In this document: positions 1-8,874 of the stretch, piece by piece
How positions within the stretch are numbered: position 1 is the stretch's first letter
Layout of the letters: every line of letters starts with the position of its first letter
Source: Xanthomonas vesicatoria ATCC 35937
GTDB taxonomy: Bacteria; Pseudomonadota; Gammaproteobacteria; Xanthomonadales; Xanthomonadaceae
Length of the DNA: 64,000 nt
NCBI RefSeq assembly: GCF_001908725.1
Contig: NZ_CP018725.1
Location: 4,774,001-4,838,000 of the forward strand
Direction of reading: 5' to 3'
Notes under the pieces: model-generated
The model's database searches: none
Told to the model about the DNA's origin: nothing
The model's input: only the letters and a program-made list of their open reading frames with translations
Program-made: the position numbers and the translations under genes

Positions 1-502
1 TAGCCCGCTGAAGGCCGGGCGCCTGCTGGATCGGCCGGTGACAGCACTGCGTCGGCGCCTGGAGCGCGACGTGCTGCCGCATCTGGCCGCTGCACGGCAT
101 CTGTTGCCGCTGCTGGCCGAAGCCGACGGTGGCGGCCGTTATCTGTTGCTGGGCAGCCCGTGCGCGCTCCGCGCTTGGGCGGCGCACGGCGACGTCTCGG
201 TGGCCGCCGCCGCTATCCGCATGCTGGCCCAGGTGCTGCATGAAGAAGCCAAACCGCTGGGCGTGCGCGTGCATCTGCTCTCGGTCGAACAACCGGTGTG
301 TACGCCGGGCCGGGCCAAGGACGCATGCCCGGAATGGATTCGCGCAGTGGACGTCGGCCGCGCTGCCGTCTCGCTCATTACCGGGCCTGGCCAGCCCGGA
401 CAACCCATCGTGACCGTCAGCCGTCGTCTTTCTACTGCGCCGTCGGTGGATCGGCTGGCCGGTCTGCATTTGCCCATCCCCACTCGAGAGATCTCTCCAT
501 GA
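1..502 (+). CDS. SDR-like oxidoreductase, C-terminal part (cut by window start)
   Basis: The reading frame is open from the first bases of the window and ends at TGA 500-502, so the true start lies upstream. The visible part has the look of the C-terminal half of a short-chain dehydrogenase: a segment like strand beta-5 (YLLLGSP), then a helix (AAAAIRMLAQVLHEEAKPLGVRVHLLSV) that resembles the SDR helix alpha-F and strand beta-6. The cofactor site and the catalytic Tyr-Lys are not visible, so activity cannot be judged. The stop overlaps the start of the RND adaptor gene as ATGA, which suggests that this gene is the first visible member of the efflux operon. Family assignment is an inference from pattern. 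Confidence 0.6.
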   Translation, partial: SPLKAGRLLDRPVTALRRRLERDVLPHLAAARHLLPLLAEADGGGRYLLLGSPCALRAWAAHGDVSVAAAAIRMLAQVLHEEAKPLGVRVHLLSVEQPVCTPGRAKDACPEWIRAVDVGRAAVSLITGPGQPGQPIVTVSRRLSTAPSVDRLAGLHLPIPTREISP

Positions 503-1689
503 CCCCGAACGCCACCCCGTTCCGTTTTCCCATGCGTACTGTTCTGACGGGCGCCGTGCTCGCGGTCGTGCTTGCTGCCTGCGGCGGTGGCGCTGCGCAG
601 ACCGGCGCGCCGCCACCGCCCAGCGTCAGCGTCGCTCCAGTGCTGATGAAGGAGATCAGCCAGTGGGACGAATTCAGCGGTCGCATCGAGCCGGTGCAAA
701 GCGTCGAGTTGCGTCCACGCGTGTCCGGTTACATCGACCAGGTGAACTACACCGAAGGCGCCGAAGTAAAGAAGGGCGATGTACTGTTCACCATCGACGA
801 TCGCAGCTACCGCGCCGATTTCGCCCGTGCCAACGCAGCACTGGTGCGGGCTCGCACGCAGGCTACGCTGGCGCGCAGCGAAGCGGCACGTGCCCGTAAA
901 CTTTCCGACCAGCAGGCCATTTCCACCGAGACCTGGGAGCAGCGGCGCGCTGCGGCCGACCAGGCCGATGCCGATCTGCTGGCCGCACAGGCGGCGGTGG
1001 ACACCGCCAAGCTCAATCTGGACTGGAGCCGCGTGCGCGCGCCCATCGACGGCCGCGCCGGGCGTGCGATGGTCACCGCCGGCAACCTGGTCACCGCCGG
1101 CGACAGCGCCAGCGTGCTGACCACGCTGGTGTCGTTGGACAAAGTGTTCGTCTACTTCGACGCCGACGAAGGCACCTTCTTGCGCTACTCGCAGATGGCC
1201 CGCAACGGCGAGCGTCCGGACGAACGCGGCGGCGAATTGCCGGTGCGCATCGGCCTGGTCGGCGAGCAAGGTTTTCCGCACGCCGGGCGCGTGGATTTCC
1301 TGGATAACCAGGTGACCCGCAGCACCGGCACCATCCGCGTGCGTGCGGTGCTCGACAACGCGCAGCGGCAGTTCACTCCGGGCCTGTATGCGCACGTGCA
1401 GTTGCTGGGCAGCGGCCAGTTCAAGGCCATGCTGGTCGACGAAAAAGCCGTGCTGACCGACCAGGACCGCAAGTACGTGTACGTGGTCGACAAGGATGGC
1501 AAGGCGCAGCGACGCGATGTAGAGCTCGGTCGCAGTGCCGACGGGCTGCGCATCGTGCGCAAGGGTCTGGCCGCCGGCGACCGTGTCGTGGTCGACGGTG
1601 TGCAGAAGATCTTCATGCCCGGCATGCCGGTCGATGCCAAGGCCGTGGCCATGGCGCCGGCGGCGGACAAACGTACCGCCTCGAACTGA
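499..1689 (+). CDS. RND efflux pump periplasmic adaptor lipoprotein
   Basis: 396 aa membrane-fusion protein of the HlyD/AcrA family. It would link the inner-membrane RND pump to the outer-membrane channel. The start ATG at 499 overlaps the previous stop; an alternative ATG at 532 also leaves a full signal. A hydrophobic stretch ends in lipobox LAAC with Cys28, so it is a lipoprotein in the periplasm. After it come the barrel-sandwich half (LRPRVSGYIDQVNYTEGAEV), a helical hairpin of about 80 residues, the second lipoyl half (NLDWSRVRAPIDGRAG) and a beta-barrel domain with FTPGLYAHVQL. About 100 bp downstream lies the RND permease, so the two are cotranscribed. Substrate is not shown by the sequence. 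Confidence 0.93.
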   Translation: MTPNATPFRFPMRTVLTGAVLAVVLAACGGGAAQTGAPPPPSVSVAPVLMKEISQWDEFSGRIEPVQSVELRPRVSGYIDQVNYTEGAEVKKGDVLFTIDDRSYRADFARANAALVRARTQATLARSEAARARKLSDQQAISTETWEQRRAAADQADADLLAAQAAVDTAKLNLDWSRVRAPIDGRAGRAMVTAGNLVTAGDSASVLTTLVSLDKVFVYFDADEGTFLRYSQMARNGERPDERGGELPVRIGLVGEQGFPHAGRVDFLDNQVTRSTGTIRVRAVLDNAQRQFTPGLYAHVQLLGSGQFKAMLVDEKAVLTDQDRKYVYVVDKDGKAQRRDVELGRSADGLRIVRKGLAAGDRVVVDGVQKIFMPGMPVDAKAVAMAPAADKRTASN

Positions 1690-1794
1690 TCCATCGCTGC
1701 ATCGCGCTTTCGACCCCCGGCCTGATGACCAGGCCGGCCCGGGGCCGCTGTGCCGCGCCGCCACCCGGCGGCAACCTCTTTCAGGACCACCCCA

Positions 1795-4700
1795 ATGGAC
1801 TTTTCCCGTTTTTTCATCGACCGGCCGATCTTTGCCGCGGTGCTGTCGATCATCATCTTCGCGGCCGGCCTGATCGCCATGCCGCTGTTGCCCATCAGCG
1901 AATACCCCGAAGTGGTACCGCCGAGCGTGCAGGTGCGCGCGGTGTATCCGGGCGCCAACCCCAAGGTCATTGCCGAGACCGTCGCCACGCCGCTTGAGGA
2001 GGCGATCAACGGCGTCGAAAACATGATGTACATGAAGTCGGTTGCCGGCTCCGATGGCGTGCTGATGGTCACCGTGACCTTCAAGCCGGGCACCGATCCG
2101 GACCAGGCGCAGGTGCAGGTGCAGAACCGCGTCAGCCAGGCGCAGGCGCGCCTGCCCGAAGACGTGCGCCGCCAGGGTGTGACCACGCAGAAGCAATCGC
2201 CGACGCTGACCATGGTGGTGCATCTGACCTCGCCCAAGGGCAAGTACGACTCGCTGTACCTGAGCAACTACGCCACCTTGAAGGTCAAGGACGAGTTGTC
2301 GCGCCTGCCGGGCGTGGGCCAGATCCGGGTGTTCGGTGCCGGCGATTACGCCATGCGCATCTGGCTGAATCCGGACAAGGTGGCTGCGCGCGGGCTCACC
2401 GCCAGCGACGTGGTTGCCGCCATTCGCGAGCAGAACGTGCAGGTCTCTGCCGGCCAGCTCGGTGCCGAACCGATGCCCAACAAGAGCGATTTCCTGCTGT
2501 CGATCAATGCGCAGGGCCGCCTCACCACCGAAGAAGAATTCGGCAACATCGTCATCCGCAGCGGCAATAGCGGCGAGATCGTGCGGTTGAGCGACGTGGC
2601 GCGTCTGGAACTGGGCGCCGGCAACTACACCTTGCGCTCGCAGCTGGACAACCAGAACGCGGTGGGCATGGGTGTGTTCCAGTCGCCCGGCGCCAATGCG
2701 ATCGAATTGTCCGACGCCGTGCGCGCCAAGATGGCCGAGCTGGAAAAGCAGTTCCCGCAGGACATGGCCTGGTCGGCTGCCTATGACCCCACCGTGTTCG
2801 TGCGCGACTCGATCAGCGCCGTGGTGCACACGCTGCTGGAGGCGGTGCTGTTGGTGGTGCTGGTGGTGATCCTGTTCCTGCAGACCTGGCGTGCCTCGAT
2901 CATTCCGTTGCTGGCGGTGCCGGTGTCGGTGGTCGGTACGTTCGCCGCGCTGTATCTGCTGGGGTTCTCGATCAACACCTTGAGCCTGTTCGGCCTGGTG
3001 CTGGCGATCGGCATCGTGGTCGACGATGCGATCGTGGTGGTGGAAAACGTCGAGCGCAACATCGAGGAAGGGCTCACCCCGCTGGCGGCCGCGCACCAGG
3101 CGATGCGCGAGGTGTCCGGGCCGATCATCGCCATCGCGCTGGTGCTGTGCGCGGTGTTCGTGCCGATGGCGTTCCTGTCGGGCGTGACCGGCCAGTTCTA
3201 CAAGCAGTTTGCAGTGACCATCGCCATCTCCACGGTGATCTCGGCGATCAATTCGCTGACCTTGTCGCCGGCACTGGCGGCCATGCTGCTCAAGGCGCAC
3301 GACGCGCCCAAGGATGGCCCGTCGCGGCTGATCGACCGTCTGTTCGGCTGGTTGTTCCGTCCGTTCAACCGCTTCTTCAACAGCAGCTCGCACAAGTACC
3401 AGGGTGCGGTGTCGCGGACGTTGAGCAAGCGCGGTGCGGTGTTCATGGTGTACCTGCTGCTGCTGGTGGGCGCCGGTTTCATGTTCAAAGTCGTACCGGG
3501 CGGTTTCATTCCGACCCAGGACAAGCTGTATCTGATTGCCGGTACCAAACTGCCGGAAGGCGCCTCGCTGGAGCGTACCAATGAGGTGATCCGCCAGATC
3601 AGCCAGATCGCGATGCAGACCGAAGGCGTGGATCACACGATCGCGTTCCCCGGGTTGAATCCGCTGCAGTTCACCAACACGCCCAACACCGGCACGGTGT
3701 TCATCACGCTCAAGCCGTTCAGTCAGCGCACCCGTAGCGCTGTGCAGATCAATGCCGAGCTCAACGCGCGTATCAGCCAGATCCAGCAGGGCTTTGCGTT
3801 CGCCTTCATGCCACCGCCGATTCTGGGCCTGGGGCAGGGCTCGGGCTACTCGCTGTATATCCAGGACCGTGCCGGTCTGGGCTATGGTCAGTTGCAGAGC
3901 GCGGTGAATGCGATGTCCGGTGCGATTTCGCAAACGCCGGGCATGCAGTTCCCGATCGGCACCTACCAGGCCAATGTGCCGCAGCTCGATGCCAAGGTCG
4001 ATCGCGACAAGGCCAAGGCGCAAGGCGTGCCGTTGACCAATCTGTTCGACACGCTGCAGACCTACCTGGGTTCGTCGTACATCAACGACTTCAATCGCTT
4101 CGGTCGCACCTATCAGGTGATCGCCCAGGCCGATGGAGAGTTCCGCGATAGCGTCGAAGACATCGCCAACCTGCGTACCCGCAATGCCAACGGCGACATG
4201 GTGCCGATCGGCAGCATGGTCACGCTGGGGCAGACCTACGGCCCGGATCCGGTGATTCGTTACAACGGCTACCCGGCCGCCGATCTGATCGGTGAAGCGG
4301 ACCCGCGCGTGCTCTCGTCCACCGAGGCGATGCACACGCTGGCCGGCATGGCACCCAAAGTGTTGCCCAATGGCATGAACATCGAATGGACCGACCTGAG
4401 CTATCAGCAGTCCACGCAGGGCAACTCGGCGCTGATCGTGTTTCCGATGGCGGTGTTGCTGGCGTTCCTGGTGCTGGCCGCGCTGTACGAAAGCTGGACC
4501 CTGCCGCTGGCGGTCATCCTGATCGTGCCGATGACCTTGCTGTCTGCGCTGTTCGGTGTGTGGCTCACCGGCGGCGACAACAATGTGTTCGTCCAGGTAG
4601 GCCTGGTGGTGCTGATGGGGCTGGCGTGCAAGAACGCGATCCTGATCGTTGAATTTGCCCGCGAGCTGGAGATGCACGGCAAGGGCATTGTCGAAGCTGC

Positions 4701-4965
4701 GCTGGAGGCCTGCCGCCTGCGTCTGCGCCCGATCGTGATGACGTCCATCGCCTTCATCGCCGGCACCGTGCCGCTGGTGTTCGGCCATGGCGCAGGCGCC
4801 GAGGTGCGCTCGGTCACCGGTATCACCGTGTTCGCCGGCATGCTAGGCGTGACCTTGTTCGGCCTGTTCCTGACCCCTGTGTTCTACGTGGCGCTGCGCA
4901 AGTGGGTGACCCGTCGCGGGCCTGCTGCTCCGGCTGCCGTTTCGCATGACGCCGTCAAGGCGTAA
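1795..4965 (+). CDS. RND multidrug efflux permease (HAE1 family)
   Basis: 1056 aa, the usual length for AcrB/MexB-type pumps. It exports hydrophobic compounds with proton motive force. I chose ATG 1795 (MDFSRFFIDRPIF), the typical N-terminus of the family; the upstream in-frame codons at 1750 give a proline/arginine-rich extension that looks non-coding. Visible hallmarks: TM1 with FAAVLSIIIFAAGL, the proton-relay Asp pair in TM4 (GIVVDDAIVVVEN), the relay Lys in TM10 (GLACKNAILIVEF), and two large periplasmic loops each with porter domains. The gene lies between its adaptor and an SDR gene, followed by the matching outer-membrane lipoprotein. The substrate is unknown. Confidence 0.95.
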   Translation: MDFSRFFIDRPIFAAVLSIIIFAAGLIAMPLLPISEYPEVVPPSVQVRAVYPGANPKVIAETVATPLEEAINGVENMMYMKSVAGSDGVLMVTVTFKPGTDPDQAQVQVQNRVSQAQARLPEDVRRQGVTTQKQSPTLTMVVHLTSPKGKYDSLYLSNYATLKVKDELSRLPGVGQIRVFGAGDYAMRIWLNPDKVAARGLTASDVVAAIREQNVQVSAGQLGAEPMPNKSDFLLSINAQGRLTTEEEFGNIVIRSGNSGEIVRLSDVARLELGAGNYTLRSQLDNQNAVGMGVFQSPGANAIELSDAVRAKMAELEKQFPQDMAWSAAYDPTVFVRDSISAVVHTLLEAVLLVVLVVILFLQTWRASIIPLLAVPVSVVGTFAALYLLGFSINTLSLFGLVLAIGIVVDDAIVVVENVERNIEEGLTPLAAAHQAMREVSGPIIAIALVLCAVFVPMAFLSGVTGQFYKQFAVTIAISTVISAINSLTLSPALAAMLLKAHDAPKDGPSRLIDRLFGWLFRPFNRFFNSSSHKYQGAVSRTLSKRGAVFMVYLLLLVGAGFMFKVVPGGFIPTQDKLYLIAGTKLPEGASLERTNEVIRQISQIAMQTEGVDHTIAFPGLNPLQFTNTPNTGTVFITLKPFSQRTRSAVQINAELNARISQIQQGFAFAFMPPPILGLGQGSGYSLYIQDRAGLGYGQLQSAVNAMSGAISQTPGMQFPIGTYQANVPQLDAKVDRDKAKAQGVPLTNLFDTLQTYLGSSYINDFNRFGRTYQVIAQADGEFRDSVEDIANLRTRNANGDMVPIGSMVTLGQTYGPDPVIRYNGYPAADLIGEADPRVLSSTEAMHTLAGMAPKVLPNGMNIEWTDLSYQQSTQGNSALIVFPMAVLLAFLVLAALYESWTLPLAVILIVPMTLLSALFGVWLTGGDNNVFVQVGLVVLMGLACKNAILIVEFARELEMHGKGIVEAALEACRLRLRPIVMTSIAFIAGTVPLVFGHGAGAEVRSVTGITVFAGMLGVTLFGLFLTPVFYVALRKWVTRRGPAAPAAVSHDAVKA

Positions 4966-5001
4966 GCCAAACACTTCCCCCAATTGAAGAGGATTCACCA
5001 C

Positions 5002-5733
5002 ATGAGCAACACCAAGATCGCACTGGTCACCGGCGCCACCCGCGGCATCGGCCTGGAGACCGTTCGGCAACTGGCCCAGGCCGGCGTGCATACGCTGCTG
5101 GCCGGGCGCAAGCGCGACGATGCCGTCGCCGCCGCACTCAAGCTGCAGGCCGAAGGCCTGCCGGTGGAAGCCATCCAGCTCGACGTCAACGACGACATCA
5201 GCATCGCCGCCGCGGTCGGCACGGTGGAACAGCGTCACGGCCACCTGGACATCCTGATCAACAACGCCGGCATCATGATCGAGGACATGCAGCGCACGCC
5301 GTCGCAGCAGAGCCTGGAGGTGTGGAAGCGCACCTTCGATACCAACCTGTTCGCGGTCGTCAGCGTCACCAAGGCATTCCTGCCGCTGCTGCGTCGCTCG
5401 CTGGCCGCGCGCATCGTCAATGTCTCCAGCATGCTCGGCTCGCTGACCCTGCATACCCAGCCGGGCTCGCCGATCTACGACTTCAAGATTCCCGCCTACG
5501 ACGCCTCCAAGAGCGCGGTCAACAGCTGGACGGTGCATTTGGCCCATGAGTTGCGCGACACCGCAATCAAGGTCAATACCGTGCATCCGGGCTACGTCAA
5601 AACCGACATGAACGGCGGCGGCGGCGAGATCGAGGTGGAGCAGGGCGCACACAGCAGCGTGCAGATGGCATTGATCGATGCGCATGGCCCCACCGGCAGC
5701 TTTACCCACCTGGGAGAAACCTTGCCATGGTAA
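5002..5733 (+). CDS. Short-chain dehydrogenase/reductase inserted in the RND operon
   Basis: 243 aa classical SDR, a cytosolic NAD(P)H-dependent oxidoreductase. Visible: glycine motif TGATRGIG at residues 10-17, NNAGI near residue 90, a Ser in NVSSMLGS, and the catalytic YDASK (Tyr-x-x-x-Lys). ATG 5002 is preceded by a good ribosome site (GAAGAGGA); the ATG at 4984 overlaps that site and was not chosen. The gene starts 36 bp after the pump and its last 7 bases overlap the outer-membrane channel gene (5727), so it is part of the efflux operon. Such an enzyme could modify a pump substrate or a signal; that is inference. Residue pattern resembles carbonyl reductase-like SDRs. Confidence 0.93.
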   Translation: MSNTKIALVTGATRGIGLETVRQLAQAGVHTLLAGRKRDDAVAAALKLQAEGLPVEAIQLDVNDDISIAAAVGTVEQRHGHLDILINNAGIMIEDMQRTPSQQSLEVWKRTFDTNLFAVVSVTKAFLPLLRRSLAARIVNVSSMLGSLTLHTQPGSPIYDFKIPAYDASKSAVNSWTVHLAHELRDTAIKVNTVHPGYVKTDMNGGGGEIEVEQGAHSSVQMALIDAHGPTGSFTHLGETLPW

Positions 5734-7151
5734 GGACATTGCTTGGCGCGGCGCTGGCCGCACTGGTGCTCAGCGGTTGCGCAGTGGGGCCGGATTACCG
5801 GCCCGACCCGCCTGCCTCGGTCACGCTGCAGGGCGCGCAGGACGCGTCGTTCAGCGCCGAATCCCCGGTCGGCAACTGGTGGTCGCAGTTCGACGACCCG
5901 GTGCTGGAACAACTGGTGCGCGATGCGCTGTTCGCCAACCACGATCTGCGCATCGCAGTGTCGCGGGTGAAGCAGGCACGTGCGGTGTTCGTGGAGCGTC
6001 GTCTGGATCAGGCCCCGCACATCACCGCGCAGAGCAGCTTCGATCGACGCGAACAGCAGCAGGTGATTGCCGGCAATCAGCGCTTCCTGACCGAGCAGAC
6101 CACGCTGGGCCTGGATGCGGCCTGGGAGCTGGATCTGTTCGGCCGTCAGCGCCGCGCCTCGGAAGCGGCTCGCGCCGATCTGGACGCCGAGCAGGCCAAC
6201 CTGCAGGACGTGCAGGTCACGGTGGCGGCCGAAGTGGCGCGCAATTACTTCGAATTGCGTGGCACGCAGAAGCAGCTCGACGTTTCCAAGCGTACCCTGA
6301 CCAATCTGCGCGACACCCAGAAGCTGACGCAGACGCGTTGGGACCTGGGGGCCGGCAGCGAACTGGATGTGCAGAGCAGCCTGGCGCGGTTGAAGGCCAT
6401 CGAAGCGGATATTCCGTTACTGGAAACCGCCGAGGCGCAGTACCGGCATCGGCTTGCCGTATTGCTCGGTCAACAGCCGAATGCGCTGGACGCCACCCTG
6501 GTCGCGCGCAGCATGCCGGCGTTTGCGCGTCCGTTGCCGCTGGGCGATACGGCCGGATTGCTGCGCCAGCGCCCGGACGTGCGTAGCGCCGAACGCCGTC
6601 TGGCGGCGGCCACCGCGCAGGTTGGCGTGGCCATGGCCGATCTGTTCCCGCGCATCAGCGTCAGCGGCTTTGTCGGCTTTCTGTCCGGCGACGCGGCCAG
6701 GTTGACCCAGGGCAACGCAAAGGCCTGGTCGATCACCCCCTCGATCAGCTGGGCTGCGTTCGACTTCGGCACCGTGCGTGCACGTCTGCGTGCCAGCAAG
6801 GCGCAGGCCGATGGTGCATTGGCGCAGTACCAGCAAGCGGTCTTGCTGGCGCTGGAAGACACCGAAAACGCCTTGATCGGTTATGGGCGTCAGCAGGCGC
6901 GCCTGGCGATCGTGGTGGACCAGGCCAATGCCGCACGGCGTGCCGAGCAGCTGGCGCAGATCCGCTACCGCGAGGGTTCGGAGGACTTCCTGACCTTGCT
7001 GGATGCACAGCGCACCCAGCTGGCGGCAGACGATGCGTTGGCGCGGGCCGAAGCGGCGGTCAATGTCGGCGTTGTTGGTGTGTACAAGGCGCTGGGCGGT
7101 TGGAAGCAGGGTGAAGCGCCTGCCGCACCGGTGGCTGTGGTCGGTCGTTGA
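5727..7151 (+). CDS. Outer-membrane efflux channel lipoprotein (NodT/OprM family)
   Basis: 474 aa TolC-like factor that completes the tripartite RND pump. The N-terminus has a lipobox LSGC with Cys18 followed by AVGPDYRPDPP, the standard NodT/OprM opening. Two repeats of outer-membrane efflux helices are visible, with LDAAWELDLFGRQRRA and the later SWAAFDFGTVRARLRASKAQ. It overlaps the SDR by 7 bp. A hairpin at 7158-7183 follows the stop, so this is the last gene of the operon. Confidence 0.94.
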   Translation: MVRTLLGAALAALVLSGCAVGPDYRPDPPASVTLQGAQDASFSAESPVGNWWSQFDDPVLEQLVRDALFANHDLRIAVSRVKQARAVFVERRLDQAPHITAQSSFDRREQQQVIAGNQRFLTEQTTLGLDAAWELDLFGRQRRASEAARADLDAEQANLQDVQVTVAAEVARNYFELRGTQKQLDVSKRTLTNLRDTQKLTQTRWDLGAGSELDVQSSLARLKAIEADIPLLETAEAQYRHRLAVLLGQQPNALDATLVARSMPAFARPLPLGDTAGLLRQRPDVRSAERRLAAATAQVGVAMADLFPRISVSGFVGFLSGDAARLTQGNAKAWSITPSISWAAFDFGTVRARLRASKAQADGALAQYQQAVLLALEDTENALIGYGRQQARLAIVVDQANAARRAEQLAQIRYREGSEDFLTLLDAQRTQLAADDALARAEAAVNVGVVGVYKALGGWKQGEAPAAPVAVVGR

Positions 7152-7157
7152 ACGATG

Positions 7158-7183
7158 ACGGGGCGGCTCTTGGGCCGCCCCGT
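7158..7183 (+). terminator. Hairpin after the RND operon
   Basis: Perfect 10-bp inverted repeat (arms ACGGGGCGGC and GCCGCCCCGT, loop TCTTGG) 7 bases after the last operon gene. No T-run follows, so termination would be weak or factor-assisted; it may equally stabilise the mRNA end. Confidence 0.5.
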
Positions 7184-7247
7184 CCGATAGAAGCTCATCA
7201 TATTCGATGTTGCGATCTAACCAGTCAGCCAGTCGGCAGCGCTGCGC

Positions 7248-8222
7248 TCACTCGGCAACCCGCACGCTGTCGCGCCCGCTGTTCTTGGCCAGATACAGTG
7301 CCGCATCGGCCCGCGAAAACCAGTCCTGCCAATGGGTCTCGCCATCGTGGCGCGCGGCTCCCAGCGACACCGTGATACGCCCGCCCGGACCACGCAAGCC
7401 ATTGCGAATCACCTTGCGCAAACGCTCGGTGGCCGCTTCCAGTTCCGCGAGCGAACCTGCGCGCAGTAGCACCACGAACTCTTCGCCGCCAAACCGGAAC
7501 ACTTGATGCGGCTCGCGTACTTCGTAGCGCAGGATGGTCGCCAGATCCGACAGCGCCGCGTCGCCTGCGGCATGCCCGTACAGATCGTTGACCTCCTTGA
7601 AATGATCCAGGTCCAGGATGATCAGGCTATTGAGTCGCTCCTGCGGTTGGCGCTGATCGATCTGATGGGTCAGCGCGCGTTCGAGCATGCGTCGGTTTGG
7701 CAAACCGGTCAGCGCATCCAGTGAGGCCAGCTCTTCCAGGTGCACGCGGTCGTCCTGCATGCGTAGCGAGAACGAATACCCCACCGCCAGCGTCACCAAC
7801 GTTACTACCACCGTCGACACGCCCTGGCCGGGGCTCACGATCAAGCCGGGCAAGAATAGCAAGGCGGCCATCAGTGGCAGGCTGAGCAACACTGCACGCT
7901 GCGGCCCGCACAGAAAATAATTGGTGGCTAGCACCGGGAACAGCCAGGGCAGGGCGCCATCGCCGCCTGTCCAGCAGGCCACCAGACAGCCGGCGACGTT
8001 GATCGATGCCAACCAGACCCCGCCAGCGCCGGTGCGGTCGGCTGCCCGCATCTGCCAGCCACGCCAGATCGCCAGCACGCCTAGCGCTGCGGTAATGAGG
8101 CACGCAATCGCCTGGCCGGTCATGGCCAGATACACCGCATAGAGGCAAAGCAACAGCGCGGTGATTGGCCCAAGCATCTTGACGATGCCAAGGCGGAAAT
8201 CCCGCCGCAGGTGGAGGATCAC
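7248..8222 (-). CDS. Membrane GGDEF protein (diguanylate cyclase)
   Basis: About 324 aa from GTG 8222; ATG 8339 would add 39 hydrophilic residues and ATG 8177 would remove 15. The N-terminal half holds several hydrophobic segments in a row (about six), the C-terminal half a GGDEF domain. The active-site signature is GGEEF, compatible with c-di-GMP synthesis, with DPLTGLPNRR-like SLDALTGLPNRR at the domain start. The inhibitory I-site position, nine residues before the GG, reads REPH instead of RxxD, so product inhibition is probably lost. No sensory domain is recognised apart from the membrane part. The gene stands alone, convergent with the RND operon. Confidence 0.88.
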   Translation of the reverse strand: MILHLRRDFRLGIVKMLGPITALLLCLYAVYLAMTGQAIACLITAALGVLAIWRGWQMRAADRTGAGGVWLASINVAGCLVACWTGGDGALPWLFPVLATNYFLCGPQRAVLLSLPLMAALLFLPGLIVSPGQGVSTVVVTLVTLAVGYSFSLRMQDDRVHLEELASLDALTGLPNRRMLERALTHQIDQRQPQERLNSLIILDLDHFKEVNDLYGHAAGDAALSDLATILRYEVREPHQVFRFGGEEFVVLLRAGSLAELEAATERLRKVIRNGLRGPGGRITVSLGAARHDGETHWQDWFSRADAALYLAKNSGRDSVRVAE

Positions 8223-8388
8223 AGGGAAGGTTCTGTCGGAGTCGGCATCATTATCGGCGGGCTTGCGCGAAAGTTGAGCATGCAAGTGCCGATGTAATGG
8301 GTAGGAAAATGAAGCGTTGCGTGGCCAGGCATCGCACATCCTTGACGGCCTTGCCGCAACCGTATCGGCTTTGATATCGGAGCCTGTT

Positions 8389-8622
8389 ATGCCTACCCGT
8401 GAAGAGCTCGAGACGCGTCTGGATGCATTGCAGGACGAGCTGCCGCAGTTGTCTTCCGATGAAGACGCAGATTTTGACTATCTGGATTTTCAGGCGCGCG
8501 CCGAATCGGTACTGCGCAGCGCTGAACCCGAAGATGCAGCCTACGTACGTGCCCGCGTCGACGGCATGCTGGCGGGTGCCGGCCTCATTCCTGCCGACCA
8601 GGATGGGCGCGCTTGCCGGTGA
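8389..8622 (+). CDS. Small acidic hypothetical protein
   Basis: 77 aa, rich in Asp and Glu, mostly helical in appearance (REELETRLDALQDELPQLSSDED, then FQARAESVLRSAEPEDAAYVRARVDGML). No signal peptide or membrane segment. I chose ATG 8389, which has GGAG about 8 bases upstream; the in-frame GTG at 8317 would add residues encoded by the leader of the divergent GGDEF gene. Function not recognised. It is transcribed away from the first GGDEF gene and towards the second. Confidence 0.7.
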   Translation: MPTREELETRLDALQDELPQLSSDEDADFDYLDFQARAESVLRSAEPEDAAYVRARVDGMLAGAGLIPADQDGRACR

Positions 8623-8874
8623 CATCGCGACGCTCGACGCCTGCCGAGGCCCGTTTCGTGAGCACGATGAACGCCGCTTTTGGCGCGTTGTTTCCGGCCG
8701 CGTTCTCGACAGCGCGCGGCACTCAGCGAGCGGCTTGGCCCAGGCGATGGCTCTCGGATATTAGCGCCAGTGCATGGTGCTTGAGTCGCAGCGCACCCGG
8801 CCGCCTCTCGTGCCTGGCGGACCGTCCAATAACGCGCAACGGCATCTATCGAGGTTTGCTAGGGGCAGATGCCT

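Noticed and set aside
139..4788. A 1549-codon open frame on the minus strand opposite the RND genes
   Set aside because: Its protein is full of His/Arg/Gln and lacks any family pattern; it is a shadow of GC-rich third codon positions in the real RND genes.
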